The notes: a model not told the origin generated them from the sequence alone. A stretch of DNA of 64,000 nt from Streptomyces sannanensis (GCF_039536205.1 NZ_BAAAYL010000001.1:2604001-2668000), one strand, 5' to 3'; shown: positions 36,365-45,838, numbered from the stretch's first letter. Translations and numbers: made by a program.

Positions 36365-37336
36365 TCATGAGCGGGGGGACCCCCATGGCGCCGACGCGTA
36401 CATCTTCGCGATCACCGTCTCGATGTCCGGCTCACGGACCGACAGATCCACCAGGGGGTACTCCGCCGCGATCGCCGAGACCAGCGGCGCCGCCGACGCC
36501 GAGGCGGGGAAGGCCAGCCACTGCCGCGGGCCCTCCACCTTCACCGCACGGGCGCCGTCCAGACGGATCGGCGGAAGCTCCCGCTCCAGGTCGACGACCA
36601 GCATCCGCTCGCTCTCCCCCGCCTCGTGCAGACCCGTGAGCGCCCCGTCGTACACCAGCCGCCCGTGGTCGATGACCATCACCCGCTCGCACAGCTGCTC
36701 GATGTCGGTCAGATCGTGCGTGGTGAGCAGCACGGTCGTACCACGCTCGGCATTGAGATCCCGGAGGAATACGCGCACCTTGGCCTTGCTGACGACATCG
36801 AGGCCGATCGTCGGCTCGTCGAGATACAGCACCTCCGGATCGTGCAGCAGCGCCGCCGCGATGTCGCCGCGCATCCGCTGCCCGAGGGACAGCTGGCGCA
36901 CGGGGACGTCCAGCAGTGCGCCCAGGTCCAGGAGCTCCACACAGCGGTCCAGGTTCTCCCGGAAGCGGGCGTCCGGGATCCGGTACATCCGGTGCGCCAG
37001 GCGGTACGAGTCCCTGAGCGGCAGGTCCCACCACAGGGTGGTGCGCTGGCCGAAGACCACCCCGATGCGCTGCGCCAGCCTGGTCCGCTCACGCGACGGA
37101 TCGAGTCCGGCGACCCGCAGCCGGCCGCCGCTCGGCGTGAGGATCCCGGTCAGCATCTTGATGGTGGTGGACTTGCCGGCGCCGTTCGGGCCGATGTAGC
37201 CGACCATCTCACCGCGCGGCACGCTGAAGCTGATCCCGTCCACCGCACGCACCCGCGTCTTCTCGCGGCGCAGCAGGCCCGTCCTGCGCCGCACGTCGAA
37301 GACCTTCTCCACACCGTCCAGTTCGATGAAGTCCAC
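36365..37336 (-). CDS. ABC transporter ATPase (ABC-2 exporter)
   Basis: GTG 37336 starts 6 bases after the upstream permease stop; 323 residues. Walker A GPNGAGKST, Q-loop region FGQRTTLWWD, signature LSLGQRMR, Walker B VLYLDEPTIGLD and H-loop TTHDL are present. The C-terminal 80 residues form the extra domain common in exporters of this class. With the two permeases it forms a complete ABC-2 export system; the cargo is unknown. Confidence 0.95.
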   Translation of the reverse strand: MDFIELDGVEKVFDVRRRTGLLRREKTRVRAVDGISFSVPRGEMVGYIGPNGAGKSTTIKMLTGILTPSGGRLRVAGLDPSRERTRLAQRIGVVFGQRTTLWWDLPLRDSYRLAHRMYRIPDARFRENLDRCVELLDLGALLDVPVRQLSLGQRMRGDIAAALLHDPEVLYLDEPTIGLDVVSKAKVRVFLRDLNAERGTTVLLTTHDLTDIEQLCERVMVIDHGRLVYDGALTGLHEAGESERMLVVDLERELPPIRLDGARAVKVEGPRQWLAFPASASAAPLVSAIAAEYPLVDLSVREPDIETVIAKMYASAPWGSPRS

Positions 37337-37342
37337 AGTCGC

Positions 37343-38146
37343 TCAGCTCCCCGTGCTCCGGTACGAACGCAGGCCCACCCGCCACGCCAGACCGGCGAGC
37401 CCGCAGCACCCCGCCGCCACCACCGGCGGCAGGAACGCCGCCCACTCCGGCACGTCCAGCGGGTACGGCCGCCCCAGGACGTACAGCGCGGGCAGCCAGT
37501 TGACGAAGGCCAGCGGCAGTACGAACGTCACACCGCGCACCAGGTCCTTCGCGAAAACCGTCGGCGGGTACTCAAGCAGGGTCGTACCCCCGTACGTGAA
37601 GGAGTTCTGCACCTCCGCCGCGTCCTGCGCCCAGAACTGGAACGCTGCCCCCGCGACGAAGAACGAGGCGAAGATCACCGCCCCGCTCACCACCATCAGC
37701 GGCATCGTCAGCACCCGGAGCGGCGTCCACTCGATGTCCAGGACGGCGAGCGCGTACCCCAGCACCAGCAGCCCCTGGATGATCCGGCCCAGCCGGCGCA
37801 GCGCGAACCGGTCCGCCGCCACCTGCGCCAGCACCGGCACCGGGCGGACCAGGAGGGTGTCCAGCGTGCCGTCGCGCACCCGCCGGCCCAGCCGCTCCAT
37901 CGAGCCCATCACCAGATCCGCCAGTCCGAACGCCGTGGCCGCCGTCCCGTAGAGGAAGGCGATCTCGGGCAGGGTGTAGCCGCCCAGCACCTCCACATGC
38001 GAGAACATCAGCATGATCACCACGAAGTCGAGCGCGGTCGCGGCGAAGTTCCCGAACGTCGTCATCGCGAACGACGCCCGATAGGTCATCGTCGAGCGGA
38101 TCCACATCGCCGCGATCAGCAGATAGGCGCGCAGCCCCTCAGCCAC
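37343..38146 (-). CDS. ABC-2 type permease, second subunit
   Basis: GTG 38146 overlaps the end of the first permease by 8 bases; 267 residues with six hydrophobic helices, starting VAEGLRAYLLIAAMWIRSTMTYRASFAMT. The text [36 protein letters not shown] is typical of the DUF990-type permease that follows another ABC-2 permease. A longer open frame reaches upstream but lies inside the neighbour. Confidence 0.9.
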   Translation of the reverse strand: MAEGLRAYLLIAAMWIRSTMTYRASFAMTTFGNFAATALDFVVIMLMFSHVEVLGGYTLPEIAFLYGTAATAFGLADLVMGSMERLGRRVRDGTLDTLLVRPVPVLAQVAADRFALRRLGRIIQGLLVLGYALAVLDIEWTPLRVLTMPLMVVSGAVIFASFFVAGAAFQFWAQDAAEVQNSFTYGGTTLLEYPPTVFAKDLVRGVTFVLPLAFVNWLPALYVLGRPYPLDVPEWAAFLPPVVAAGCCGLAGLAWRVGLRSYRSTGS

Positions 38147-38939
38147 CCTGGACCACCACCCTGCGGGTCGCCGCCGCCTGCAGCAGCCGCCCGGCCGCGA
38201 GCAGCGCCACCGCCCAGCCGGCCTGGAACGCGTATCCCTCCAGCACATCCCACCCGGCGCTTCGCCCCAGGAAGATGTCCGCCGGGACCTGCAGCAGCGC
38301 CGACCACGGCAGCACCATCGCCACCTCGCCCAGCGCACCGGGGAACACGTTCAGCGGCAGGTACAGCCCGGAGAAGAACATCCCGGCCAGCATCATCAGC
38401 TGCACCGCTCCCGCCCCGTCCAGCAGCCAGAAGGCGGACAGTGCCACCAGGAAACGGACCGCGAAACTGACGACCGTGCCCAGGACGACCGCGACCAGGA
38501 AGGCGAGCCAGACGACCGGGCTCGCGGGCAGGGCGAGATCGAAGGCAAGCCCGCCCAGCACCATCGGCACGATCCCCCGCCCGAGGAAATGGAAGGCGGC
38601 CCGGCCGAGATCGGCCGCAAGCCACCACGACTGGAGGTCCGCGGGCCGGTAGAGGTCGATGGCGACGTCACCGGTGCGGATCCGCTCCATCAGCTCGTCC
38701 TCGAAGCCGCCGCCCATCATGGCGCAGGTCATGAGCAGCGCCTGGCCCAGCCACACATACGTCAGCGCCTGGGACTGGTCGTAGCCGCCGAGTTGCGGAC
38801 GCTCGTCCCACAGGGCGATATAGGTGTAAGCCATGATGAACCCGAAGACGGTGTTGGTGAACACCCCGGCCGCTGTCGCCACCCGGTACGTCGCATAGCG
38901 CCGGAAACCGTTCGATGCGACGGCCGCGTACAGCCGCAC
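38139..38939 (-). CDS. ABC-2 type permease, first subunit
   Basis: GTG 38939 gives 266 residues with six membrane helices. The conserved TGDVAIDLYRPADLQ segment matches the paralogous ABC-2 permease pair. It is the first gene of a three-gene operon with the second permease and the ATPase. Confidence 0.9.
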   Translation of the reverse strand: MRLYAAVASNGFRRYATYRVATAAGVFTNTVFGFIMAYTYIALWDERPQLGGYDQSQALTYVWLGQALLMTCAMMGGGFEDELMERIRTGDVAIDLYRPADLQSWWLAADLGRAAFHFLGRGIVPMVLGGLAFDLALPASPVVWLAFLVAVVLGTVVSFAVRFLVALSAFWLLDGAGAVQLMMLAGMFFSGLYLPLNVFPGALGEVAMVLPWSALLQVPADIFLGRSAGWDVLEGYAFQAGWAVALLAAGRLLQAAATRRVVVQGG

Positions 38940-39094
38940 GTCGTCAACCCCCCTTGCGCACTTGCCCGGTCCACTGCACCAAAGCGCCCGACCCTAGTCC
39001 AGGGCGCGGACCATCGCGACCGGATTTCCGCCGAATTTCCGCCAGAGGAGTGCAATATGCGCACGCCCCGCGAATCGCCCGCTAGAACACCGTT

Positions 39095-39145
39095 ATGCCG
39101 GAGAGCGAACCTTGGGCCACGACGGAGGAGTCCCCACAGACATGA
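39095..39145 (+). other. Possible 16-codon upstream ORF before the PBP gene
   Basis: ATG 39095 opens a short frame (MPESEPWATTEESPQT) whose TGA overlaps the PBP start as ATGA. It could couple translation of the PBP, whose own GGAGG is unusually far (about 13 bases) from its ATG. It may also be chance, or the trace of an N-terminal frameshift. Confidence 0.25.
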
Positions 39146-41421
39146 GCGACGAGCCAGAGCGGCAGGGCGGCGCGCCAGGGTGGACCCCGCGCGACCCCAC
39201 GCCCGTCGGGCCGCCCGCACCCGCGGGCAGGAAACGGAGGACCCGCCCGAAACGCACCGGCCTGCGCCGCCTCGTACCCACCTGGCGGATGCTCCTCGGC
39301 ACCTTCCTGCTCTTCGCCCTGCTGCTGTGCGGCGGCTTCGCCGTCGGCTACCTGCTCGTCGACATCCCGTCGGCCAACGCCACGGCCACCGCCCAGAGCA
39401 ACGTCTATCTCTACGAGGACGGCACCCAGCTCGCCCGCGACGGCGAGATCAACCGCGAGAACATCACGCTCTCCCAGGTGCCCCTGACCGTCCGGCGGGC
39501 CGTACTCGCCGCCGAGGACCGCGACTTCTACTCCGAACGGGCCATCGACCCCCAGGCCATGATCCGCGCCGCCTGGAACACCGTCACCGGAAAGGGCAGA
39601 CAGTCCGGTTCCACCATCACCCAGCAGTACGTCAAGAACTACTACCTGGGGCAGGAACAGACCCTCACGAGAAAGGGCAAGGAGTTCTTCATCGCGATCA
39701 AACTCGACCGCGAGAAGAGCAAGGACCACATCCTCGAGGGCTATCTGAACACCAGTTACTTCGGACGCAGCGCCTACGGCATCCAGGCCGCCGCCCAGGC
39801 CTACTACGGCAAGGACATCAGAGACATCGACACCGCGCAGGGCGCCTACCTCGCCTCCCTGCTGAACGCACCGAGCGCCTACGACGTGGTCGTGCACCCC
39901 GAGAACAAGGCCGCCGCCCTGGCCCGCTGGAACTACGTCCTCGACGGCATGGTGAAGGAAGGCTGGCTGACGGCGGCCGAGCGCGGCGGCATGCGGTTCG
40001 CCGAACCGGGCAGGGTCCGGCCCGCCTCGGGCCTGTCCGGGCAGCGCGGCTACATCGTCCAGGCCGTCAAGGACCACCTCACCAGGAACAAGATCGTCGA
40101 CGAGGACACCCTCGCCGCCGGCGGGCTGCGCATCACCACCACCGTGGAGAGGAAGAAGCAGAACGCGCTCGCCAAGGCCGTCGACGACCAGGTGAGGTCG
40201 CAGCTCGACAAGGACAGGCGGAAGGCCGACCGTGACGTACGGGTCGGCGGCGCCTCCATCGACCCGGCCACGGGGAAGGTCGTCGCCCTCTACGGCGGCT
40301 TCGACTACACCAAGCAGTACGTCAGCAACGCCACCCGCCGCGACTACCAGGTCGGCTCCACCTTCAAGCCCTTCGTCTTCACCTCGGCCGTCGAGAACAA
40401 GGCCACCACCCAGGACGGCCGCAGAATCACCCCCGACACGGTCTACGACGGCACCAGCGGACGCGAGGTCCAGGGACGGGACGGGACGGTGGGATACGCA
40501 CCGGAGAACGAGGACCGGACCAGCTACGGAATGATCACGGTCCGTACCGCCACCGACCAATCCGTCAACTCCGTCTACGCCCAGATGGCGGAGGACGTCG
40601 GCGCCGGCGAAGTCCAGCAGACCGCCGTCGACCTCGGCCTGCCGGCCGACACCCCCGAACTCTCCGGCGACCCGTCCATCGCGCTCGGCGTCGCCACCGC
40701 CGGCGTCCTCGACATGGCCGAGGCGTACGCGACCCTTGCCAACCACGGCAGGCACAACCGCTACACCCTCGTCGAGAAGCTCACCAGACGTGGTGAGCCC
40801 ATCGACCTGCCGGAACAGGAGCAGAAGCAGGCCGTCAGCCGCGAAGCCGCCGACACCACCACCGCCATCCTGCGGGGCGTCGTCGAATCCGGCACCGGAA
40901 CCGCCGCAGGGGCGGCCGGCCGCCCCGCGGCCGGCAAGACCGGCACCGCGGAGGAGGACCAGGCCGCCTGGTTCGCCGGCTACACGCCGGACCTGGCGAC
41001 CGTCGTCGCCGTCATGGGCCAGGACCCCGACACCGCGGAGCACACGTCCCTGTACGGCGCCCTCGGCCTCGCCCGCATCAACGGCGGCGGACCCCCCGCC
41101 AGGATCTGGGGCCAGTACACGGCGGCCGCCCTCGACGGGACACCCGTCAAGGGCTTCGACCTCGTACTCGCGGAGGGAGCCGCGGAATTCCCACCGTCGC
41201 CGTCCCCGACCACCACCACACCGGAGGCGACGCCCGGAGCGAGCGAATCCCCGACGGCACCACCGCCCTCCACCGCACCGGCACCGACGCCCACCCTCAG
41301 CGAGGGCGGTACCGGAACACCGACCGACAGCGACACGCCCACCCACGGGCTGCCCCTGCCGGACGGCGGCACCCTCGGCGGAGGCCTCGTGGAGGGACTC
41401 AATGGCCCGATGTCACCTTGA
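39142..41421 (+). CDS. Class A penicillin-binding protein (glycosyltransferase/transpeptidase)
   Basis: The 759-residue protein has a cytoplasmic basic N terminus, one membrane helix (about 50-73), a GT51 glycosyltransferase domain (catalytic Glu125 in AAEDRDFY, then GGSTITQQYVKN-like text) and a transpeptidase domain with Ser406 in STFKPF, SVN (474-476) and KTG (599-601). It polymerises and crosslinks peptidoglycan outside the membrane. The C terminus is Pro/Thr/Ser-rich. It ends 23 bp inside the convergent SMR gene. Confidence 0.96.
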   Translation: MSDEPERQGGAPGWTPRDPTPVGPPAPAGRKRRTRPKRTGLRRLVPTWRMLLGTFLLFALLLCGGFAVGYLLVDIPSANATATAQSNVYLYEDGTQLARDGEINRENITLSQVPLTVRRAVLAAEDRDFYSERAIDPQAMIRAAWNTVTGKGRQSGSTITQQYVKNYYLGQEQTLTRKGKEFFIAIKLDREKSKDHILEGYLNTSYFGRSAYGIQAAAQAYYGKDIRDIDTAQGAYLASLLNAPSAYDVVVHPENKAAALARWNYVLDGMVKEGWLTAAERGGMRFAEPGRVRPASGLSGQRGYIVQAVKDHLTRNKIVDEDTLAAGGLRITTTVERKKQNALAKAVDDQVRSQLDKDRRKADRDVRVGGASIDPATGKVVALYGGFDYTKQYVSNATRRDYQVGSTFKPFVFTSAVENKATTQDGRRITPDTVYDGTSGREVQGRDGTVGYAPENEDRTSYGMITVRTATDQSVNSVYAQMAEDVGAGEVQQTAVDLGLPADTPELSGDPSIALGVATAGVLDMAEAYATLANHGRHNRYTLVEKLTRRGEPIDLPEQEQKQAVSREAADTTTAILRGVVESGTGTAAGAAGRPAAGKTGTAEEDQAAWFAGYTPDLATVVAVMGQDPDTAEHTSLYGALGLARINGGGPPARIWGQYTAAALDGTPVKGFDLVLAEGAAEFPPSPSPTTTTPEATPGASESPTAPPPSTAPAPTPTLSEGGTGTPTDSDTPTHGLPLPDGGTLGGGLVEGLNGPMSP

Positions 41422-41719
41422 GGCCCACCACGGCGACCAGCAGCAGCACGACGAAGAAGATCCGGGCGGCGGTGGCGGGCTCACCCAGAACCACCATGCC
41501 GAGCACCGCCGCACCGGCCGCGCCGATGCCCACCCACACGCCGTACGCCGTACCGATCGGCAGCGACTTGACGGCCTGCGACAGCAGCAGCATGCTCGCG
41601 ACGATTCCGGCTCCGGTGAACACGCTGGGCCAGAAACGGGTGAAGCCCTCGGTGTACTTCATCCCGATCGACCAGGCGACCTCGAGCAGACCGGCGACGA
41701 TCAGCAGAACCCAGGCCAT
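41399..41719 (-). CDS. Small multidrug resistance (SMR) transporter, SugE/Gdx-like
   Basis: ATG 41719 has CGGAGG 8 bases upstream; 106 residues with four helices. The essential Glu is in LLEVAWSIGMKYTEGF and the family motif is GTAYGVWVGIGAAGA. The WSIGMKYT form suggests the SugE/Gdx (guanidinium exporter) branch rather than EmrE. I saw no guanidine riboswitch upstream. Its 3' end overlaps the PBP gene on the other strand. Confidence 0.88.
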   Translation of the reverse strand: MAWVLLIVAGLLEVAWSIGMKYTEGFTRFWPSVFTGAGIVASMLLLSQAVKSLPIGTAYGVWVGIGAAGAAVLGMVVLGEPATAARIFFVVLLLVAVVGLKVTSGH

Positions 41720-41825
41720 GACAGAACCTCCGAGCGAAACGCGGAACAGTACGGGGTGCGTCGTCTTGTCGATGAACCCGGTACGGCGCGTCTCGTCGGG
41801 GCGCCCCCAAACTAGCAAAAAACGC

Positions 41826-41861
41826 GAGAAGGGCTGGTGACGGACGTCACCAGCCCTTCTC
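41826..41861 (-). terminator. Strong intrinsic terminator after the GroES-like gene
   Basis: Perfect 17 bp arms (41826-41842, 41845-41861) around GA. In the leftward direction they are followed by a run of six T (complement of AAAAAA around 41817-41822), a classical rho-independent terminator. Confidence 0.9.
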
Positions 41862-41878
41862 GTACTGCACAGGTACGG

Positions 41879-42223
41879 CTACAGGTACAGCCCGGTCGAA
41901 TCCACGGATCCCTCGAAGCGGTCCGCGGCCACCGCGTGCAGATCGCGCTCCCGCATCAGGATGTACGCGACCCCGCGGACCTCGACCTCCGCCCGGTCCT
42001 CCGGGTCGTACAGCACCCGGTCCCCCGGCTCCACGGTCCGTACGTTCTGACCGATCGCGACCACCTCGGCCCAGGCCAGCCGCTTGCCGACGGCAGCCGT
42101 CGCGGGAATCAGGATGCCGCCGCCGGAGCGCCGCTCCCCCTCGGGGGCGTCCGACCGCACCAGGACGCGGTCGTGCAGCATCCGGATGGGCAGCTTGTCG
42201 TGGTGGGTGCTGTTCTGGCTCAC
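41879..42223 (-). CDS. GroES-family co-chaperone-like protein
   Basis: The GTG-started 114-residue protein matches Cpn10: LHDRVLVRSDAPEGERRSGGGILIP, the mobile-loop region, and GDRVLYDPEDRAEVEVRGVAYILMRERDLHAV. It is not next to groEL, so it is probably a solitary paralogue rather than the main GroES. Confidence 0.88.
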   Translation of the reverse strand: MSQNSTHHDKLPIRMLHDRVLVRSDAPEGERRSGGGILIPATAAVGKRLAWAEVVAIGQNVRTVEPGDRVLYDPEDRAEVEVRGVAYILMRERDLHAVAADRFEGSVDSTGLYL

Positions 42224-42302
42224 GTACCGAACCTACCTGCCCGCGCCCCCGGCGTCCGCGCATGGGGGGTACCTCCCAGGCCCGAAGGGCTATGAGGGAG
42301 GG

Positions 42303-42623
42303 TCAGTCCCGTCGCTTGCGCGACGACATGGCGAGCAGCCCCACCAGCCCCACGGCCACCACAGCCGCCGGCACGACCCGCTCCAGACGCGGCGACCCGT
42401 CCGCGTGCGTCAGCTTCACCTTCACTTCGAGGACGCACCGGTGCACTGCCGCCGACGCCCGGCCCACGGCCCGGTCCACACTCGACGCGGCCTTGGCCTT
42501 CGCATCGCCGACGATCGTCTTCGGGTGCAGCCGTACCCCGATCTCGTCCAGCGTCTCGGCGAGCTGCTCGCGCCTGCGGACGATGTCCGCCTCGATCTGC
42601 GCAGGGGTCCTGGCTTCCGACAC
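42303..42623 (-). CDS. DUF3618 membrane protein
   Basis: GTG 42623 is chosen because GGGAGG lies 7 bases before it; the ATG at 42647 has none. The 106-residue product begins SEARTPAQIEADIVRRREQLAETLDEIGVRLHP, the DUF3618 signature, and ends with one membrane helix (VPAAVVAVGLVGLLAM) and a basic tail. Confidence 0.88.
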   Translation of the reverse strand: MSEARTPAQIEADIVRRREQLAETLDEIGVRLHPKTIVGDAKAKAASSVDRAVGRASAAVHRCVLEVKVKLTHADGSPRLERVVPAAVVAVGLVGLLAMSSRKRRD

Positions 42624-42764
42624 CGCGCTGCCTCCCGTCCTGGCCATGGTCGTCGTCTCGGGTTCCTACCTGATGGACAGTGTGTCAGCTCTGCCGCACT
42701 TGCACTGCTCGGCACCCCATTACGCTCGGGGGCGTACCTCCCGATCCCGTACCAGGAGACGATG

Positions 42765-43232
42765 ATGAGCGAGCGACTCCAGCCCGGCGACACCGCGCCG
42801 GCCTTCACCCTGCCCGACGCGGACGGCAACGAGATCTCGCTCGCCGACCACCTGGGCCGCAAGGTCATCGTCTACTTCTACCCGGCCGCGCTGACCCCCG
42901 GCTGCACGAAGCAGGCCTGTGACTTCACCGACAACCTCGACCTGCTGGCCGGCGCCGGCTACGACGTCATCGGCGTCTCCCCGGACAAGCCGGAGAAGCT
43001 CGCGAAGTTCCGCGAGAAGGAGGACCTGAAGGTCACGCTGGTCGGCGACCCCTCGAAGGAGGTGCTGACGGCGTACGGCGCCTTCGGCGAGAAGAAGCTC
43101 TACGGCAAGACCGTCACCGGCGTCATCCGCTCCACGGTGATCGTGGACGAGGAGGGCAAGGTCGAGCGCGCGCTGTACAACGTCAAGGCGACGGGCCATG
43201 TCGCGAAGATCATCAAGGACCTGGGCATCTGA
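42765..43232 (+). CDS. bcp: Thioredoxin-dependent peroxiredoxin Bcp
   Basis: AGGAG at 42754-42758 favours ATG 42765 over 42762; 155 residues. The peroxidatic Cys is in TPGCTKQACDF, with a second Cys 5 residues later as in atypical two-cysteine Bcp enzymes. It reduces hydroperoxides using thioredoxin. A hairpin follows directly. Confidence 0.95.
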   Translation: MSERLQPGDTAPAFTLPDADGNEISLADHLGRKVIVYFYPAALTPGCTKQACDFTDNLDLLAGAGYDVIGVSPDKPEKLAKFREKEDLKVTLVGDPSKEVLTAYGAFGEKKLYGKTVTGVIRSTVIVDEEGKVERALYNVKATGHVAKIIKDLGI

Positions 43233-43250
43233 GACGCTCCGGGCCGCACG

Positions 43251-43290
43251 GAAGGGTCCGCGCCGCTCGCGTGAGCGGCGCGGACCCTTC
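43251..43290 (+). terminator. Terminator hairpin after bcp
   Basis: Perfect 18 bp arms (43251-43268 and 43273-43290) with a GCGT loop, 18 bases after the stop. Confidence 0.88.
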
Positions 43291-43374
43291 CGCATATCGG
43301 TCGTGACCATCCGATATTCGGTTCGTTACTCCGTACGAGGTCGCGAACACGCGGCCGGGGGACGGAGGGGAACC

Positions 43375-43776
43375 ATGGGGGTCAGGTACACCCGCGAGCT
43401 GCTCGCGGAGGCAGCACGCGAGACGACGAACTTCGACGACGCGGTGCGATGGTGCGGGGGCACTCCGACGCCGGGCAGCAGGCGCTACCTGCGCGACAGG
43501 ATGGCCGAGGCGGGCATCGACTGCTCACACTTCACGACGCGGCGCGTGCGCCATACCGAGGAGAAGCTCCGCGAGGCGGTGGCCGCGTCGACGAGCATCA
43601 GGGAGGTCGTCCGGCGACTGGGGATCAGCCCTGTCGGCGGCAACCACACCCACATCAGCCGCCGCATCGCGACGCGGGGCATGGATACGTCGCCCTTCAC
43701 CGTGCGCCCAGACGGAACTCACACGCCTGGGCGGCCCTGTGTGACGCCGGGACTGACGGGTGGCGCCCATGTCTGA
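43375..43776 (+). CDS. Short protein of GIDxSHF-repeat modules, partner of the HNH nuclease
   Basis: ATG 43375 follows GGAGGGG; 133 residues. It is built of two helical modules of about 55-60 residues, each ending in GIDCSHF or GMDTSPF, the same modules as in the next gene, but it has no HNH domain. The next gene starts inside its end (8-base overlap). Either a separate DNA-binding subunit or the front part of a once longer gene split by a frameshift. Confidence 0.7.
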   Translation: MGVRYTRELLAEAARETTNFDDAVRWCGGTPTPGSRRYLRDRMAEAGIDCSHFTTRRVRHTEEKLREAVAASTSIREVVRRLGISPVGGNHTHISRRIATRGMDTSPFTVRPDGTHTPGRPCVTPGLTGGAHV

Positions 43777-44767
43777 CCCGTACGCGCCGGGCAGGCTGGC
43801 CGCCACTGTCGCCGCAGCGAGGGGCTGGGCCGACCTGATGCGCCGCCTCGGCCTCAAGGAGAGTGGCGGTCAGCGCCGTGTCCTGCAGGAGAAGGTCGCC
43901 AGACTCGGCCTCGACACAAGCCACTTCAAGAAACGCAGCCCGTGGCGCAAGTACCCGGACAAGGCCATCGCCGAGGCGGTCGCCTCGTCCACCACGCTGC
44001 GCGAAGTCGTACAGAAGCTCGGGGCGCCACCGGCGACCGGAACGCTCTCGCACATCCGGCGACGGATCGCGGCGGCGGGAATCGACGTGAGCCACTTCCC
44101 AGGCCTGAACCGGGCAACCCTCGACTTGCCGTTCACCGACGACGAGCTCAAGGCGGCCGCCGCGTCCGCGCACAGTATCCGCGGGGTGGCCCGCGCCCTC
44201 GGGGTACCCGATGACAGCCGATCCCGCGCCACACTGCGGCACATGATCCACAAGCGCGGCATCGACATCAGCCACTTCACTAACAGACGGCTCACCTTGC
44301 CGGAGGAGCAGGTTCGCAAGGCCGTCGCGAACGCTACGAGCTTCGCGGACGCAGTGCGCACTCTAGAGCTACCCGTGAACGACACGAACCATCGCCGGGT
44401 AAGACGACGAGTGCTCCAACTCGGCCTTGACACGTCCCACTTCAAGCGACAGACGTGGGGCACCATTCGAGCCGCCGAGCCCAAGCCCATTGCCGACAAG
44501 GTCTTCCGGGTACGCCCGAAGGGAGCATCCCGCGAGAACCGCGACCGGCTCCATCGCGCCCTCGCCGAGGTGGGCGTCCCGTATCGCTGCGCCTCTTGCG
44601 GCAACGAGGGCGAATGGCTGGGCAGGCCGATCACTCTGCAAATCGACCACATCAACGGGGACTGGCTCGACAACCGTCGGGAGAACCTTCGCTACCTCTG
44701 CCCCAACTGCCACGCACTGACAGACACGTGGTGTCGGAACCGGAATAAACGACAGCCTGCCGCCTAG
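43769..44767 (+). CDS. HNH endonuclease with repeated helical DNA-binding-like modules
   Basis: ATG 43769 gives 332 residues. Four N-terminal modules end in GLDTSHF, GIDVSHF, GIDISHF and GLDTSHF, with helix-turn-helix-like text (EAVASSTTLREVVQKLG). The C terminus is an HNH domain with two zinc CxxC pairs: CASCGNEGEW, LQIDHINGDWLDNRRENLRYLCPNCHALTDTWC. The stop codon TAG lies inside the target-site duplication of the IS481 element, so the gene is intact but the insertion abuts it. Confidence 0.88.
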   Translation: MSDPYAPGRLAATVAAARGWADLMRRLGLKESGGQRRVLQEKVARLGLDTSHFKKRSPWRKYPDKAIAEAVASSTTLREVVQKLGAPPATGTLSHIRRRIAAAGIDVSHFPGLNRATLDLPFTDDELKAAAASAHSIRGVARALGVPDDSRSRATLRHMIHKRGIDISHFTNRRLTLPEEQVRKAVANATSFADAVRTLELPVNDTNHRRVRRRVLQLGLDTSHFKRQTWGTIRAAEPKPIADKVFRVRPKGASRENRDRLHRALAEVGVPYRCASCGNEGEWLGRPITLQIDHINGDWLDNRRENLRYLCPNCHALTDTWCRNRNKRQPAA

Positions 44768-44768
44768 A
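44763..44768. repeat. Target-site duplication, left (CCTAGA)
   Basis: CCTAGA at 44763-44768 is repeated exactly at 45839-45844 on the other side of the insertion sequence. It contains the HNH gene's stop codon. Confidence 0.88.
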
Positions 44769-45838
44769 TGTTCTGTCTCGGGAGGTTGTGGACAGTGACA
44801 GGGGTCACGGCTGACCAATCTTGAAATGGGTGAGGGCCTTCTGGCCTGGTGTGGATTGCGACATCTGCACCAGCAACAGAAAGGCCCTCGTGCCCCACCG
44901 TAATGCACCCCTGAGCGAAACCGGCCGCCTGCGCCTGGCCCGCTGCGTCGTCGACGAGGGCTGGACCCTGCGCCGGGCCGCCGAACGCTTCCAGGTCTCA
45001 CCCACGACAGCCCAGCGGTGGGCCGGCCGCTACCTCGAGCTGGGCGAGGCAGGCATGACCGACCGGTCCTCACGCCCGCAGCGCAGCCCGCGCCGGACCC
45101 CGACCCGCACCGAGCGGCGCATCATCAAGGTCCGCGTCCTGCGCCGGTGGGGGCCGGCCCGCATCGCCTACCTTCTCGGGCTGAACCCCGCGACCGTCCA
45201 CCGGGTCCTGACCCGCTACGGCCTGGCCCGTCTGACCCACCTGGACCGTGCCACCGGCCGCGTCATACGCCGCTACGAACGTGAACGCCCCGGCGAACTG
45301 GTGCACGTGGACATCAAGAAGCTCGGCAACATCCCCGACGGCGGAGGCCACAAGACCCTCGGACGCCAGGCCGGCCGCAAGACCCGCTCCGGCGTCGGTT
45401 ACAGCTACCTGCACAACGCCGTCGACGACCACTCCCGCCTCGCCTACAGCGAGATCCTCGGCGACGAGAAGAAGGAGACCGCCGTCGGATTCTGGCAGCG
45501 GGCCCACGCCTTCTTCGCCCAGGCCGGGATCACCGTCGAACGCGTCCTGACCGACAACGGCTCCTGCTATAAATCCCACCTGTGGCGCAACTGCCTCACA
45601 GAGCAAGGGATTTCACACAAGCGGACCCGCCCCTACCGGCCCCAGACCAACGGGAAAGTCGAGAGGTTCAACCGCACCCTCCTCGACGAATGGGCCTACG
45701 CACAGCCCTACCGGAGCGAGACCGAGCGACGCGAGGCATACCCCGCCTGGCTGCACACCTACAATCACCACCGCGGACACACCGCGCTCAAGGGCCAACC
45801 ACCCGCCAGCCGCGTCCCTAACCTCACGGGTCAGTACA
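44769..45838 (+). mobile_element. IS481-family insertion sequence, 1070 bp
   Basis: The ends are imperfect 25 bp inverted repeats at 44769-44793 (TGTTCTGTCTCGGGAGG...) and 45814-45838 (complement TGTACTGACCCGTGAGG...), 19 of 25 positions matching. A 6 bp target duplication CCTAGA flanks them. Inside is one transposase gene. A hairpin formed by GAGGGCCTTCTG (about 44831) and its near complement (about 44877-44888) precedes the transposase start and may limit translation. The element looks complete and recent. Confidence 0.9.

Noticed and set aside
35876..36370. 164-codon frame across the CT-rich repeats
   Set aside because: It encodes only repeated FSPTPG-like text created by the 18 bp DNA repeat, with no ribosome site.
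39082..41346. 754-codon leftward frame opposite the PBP gene
   Set aside because: Pure antisense shadow; the PBP frame on the other strand has every catalytic motif.
41720..41825. Guanidine riboswitch upstream of the SMR transporter
   Set aside because: Several ACGA motifs are present, but none is closed by a stem, and the ykkC core is absent.
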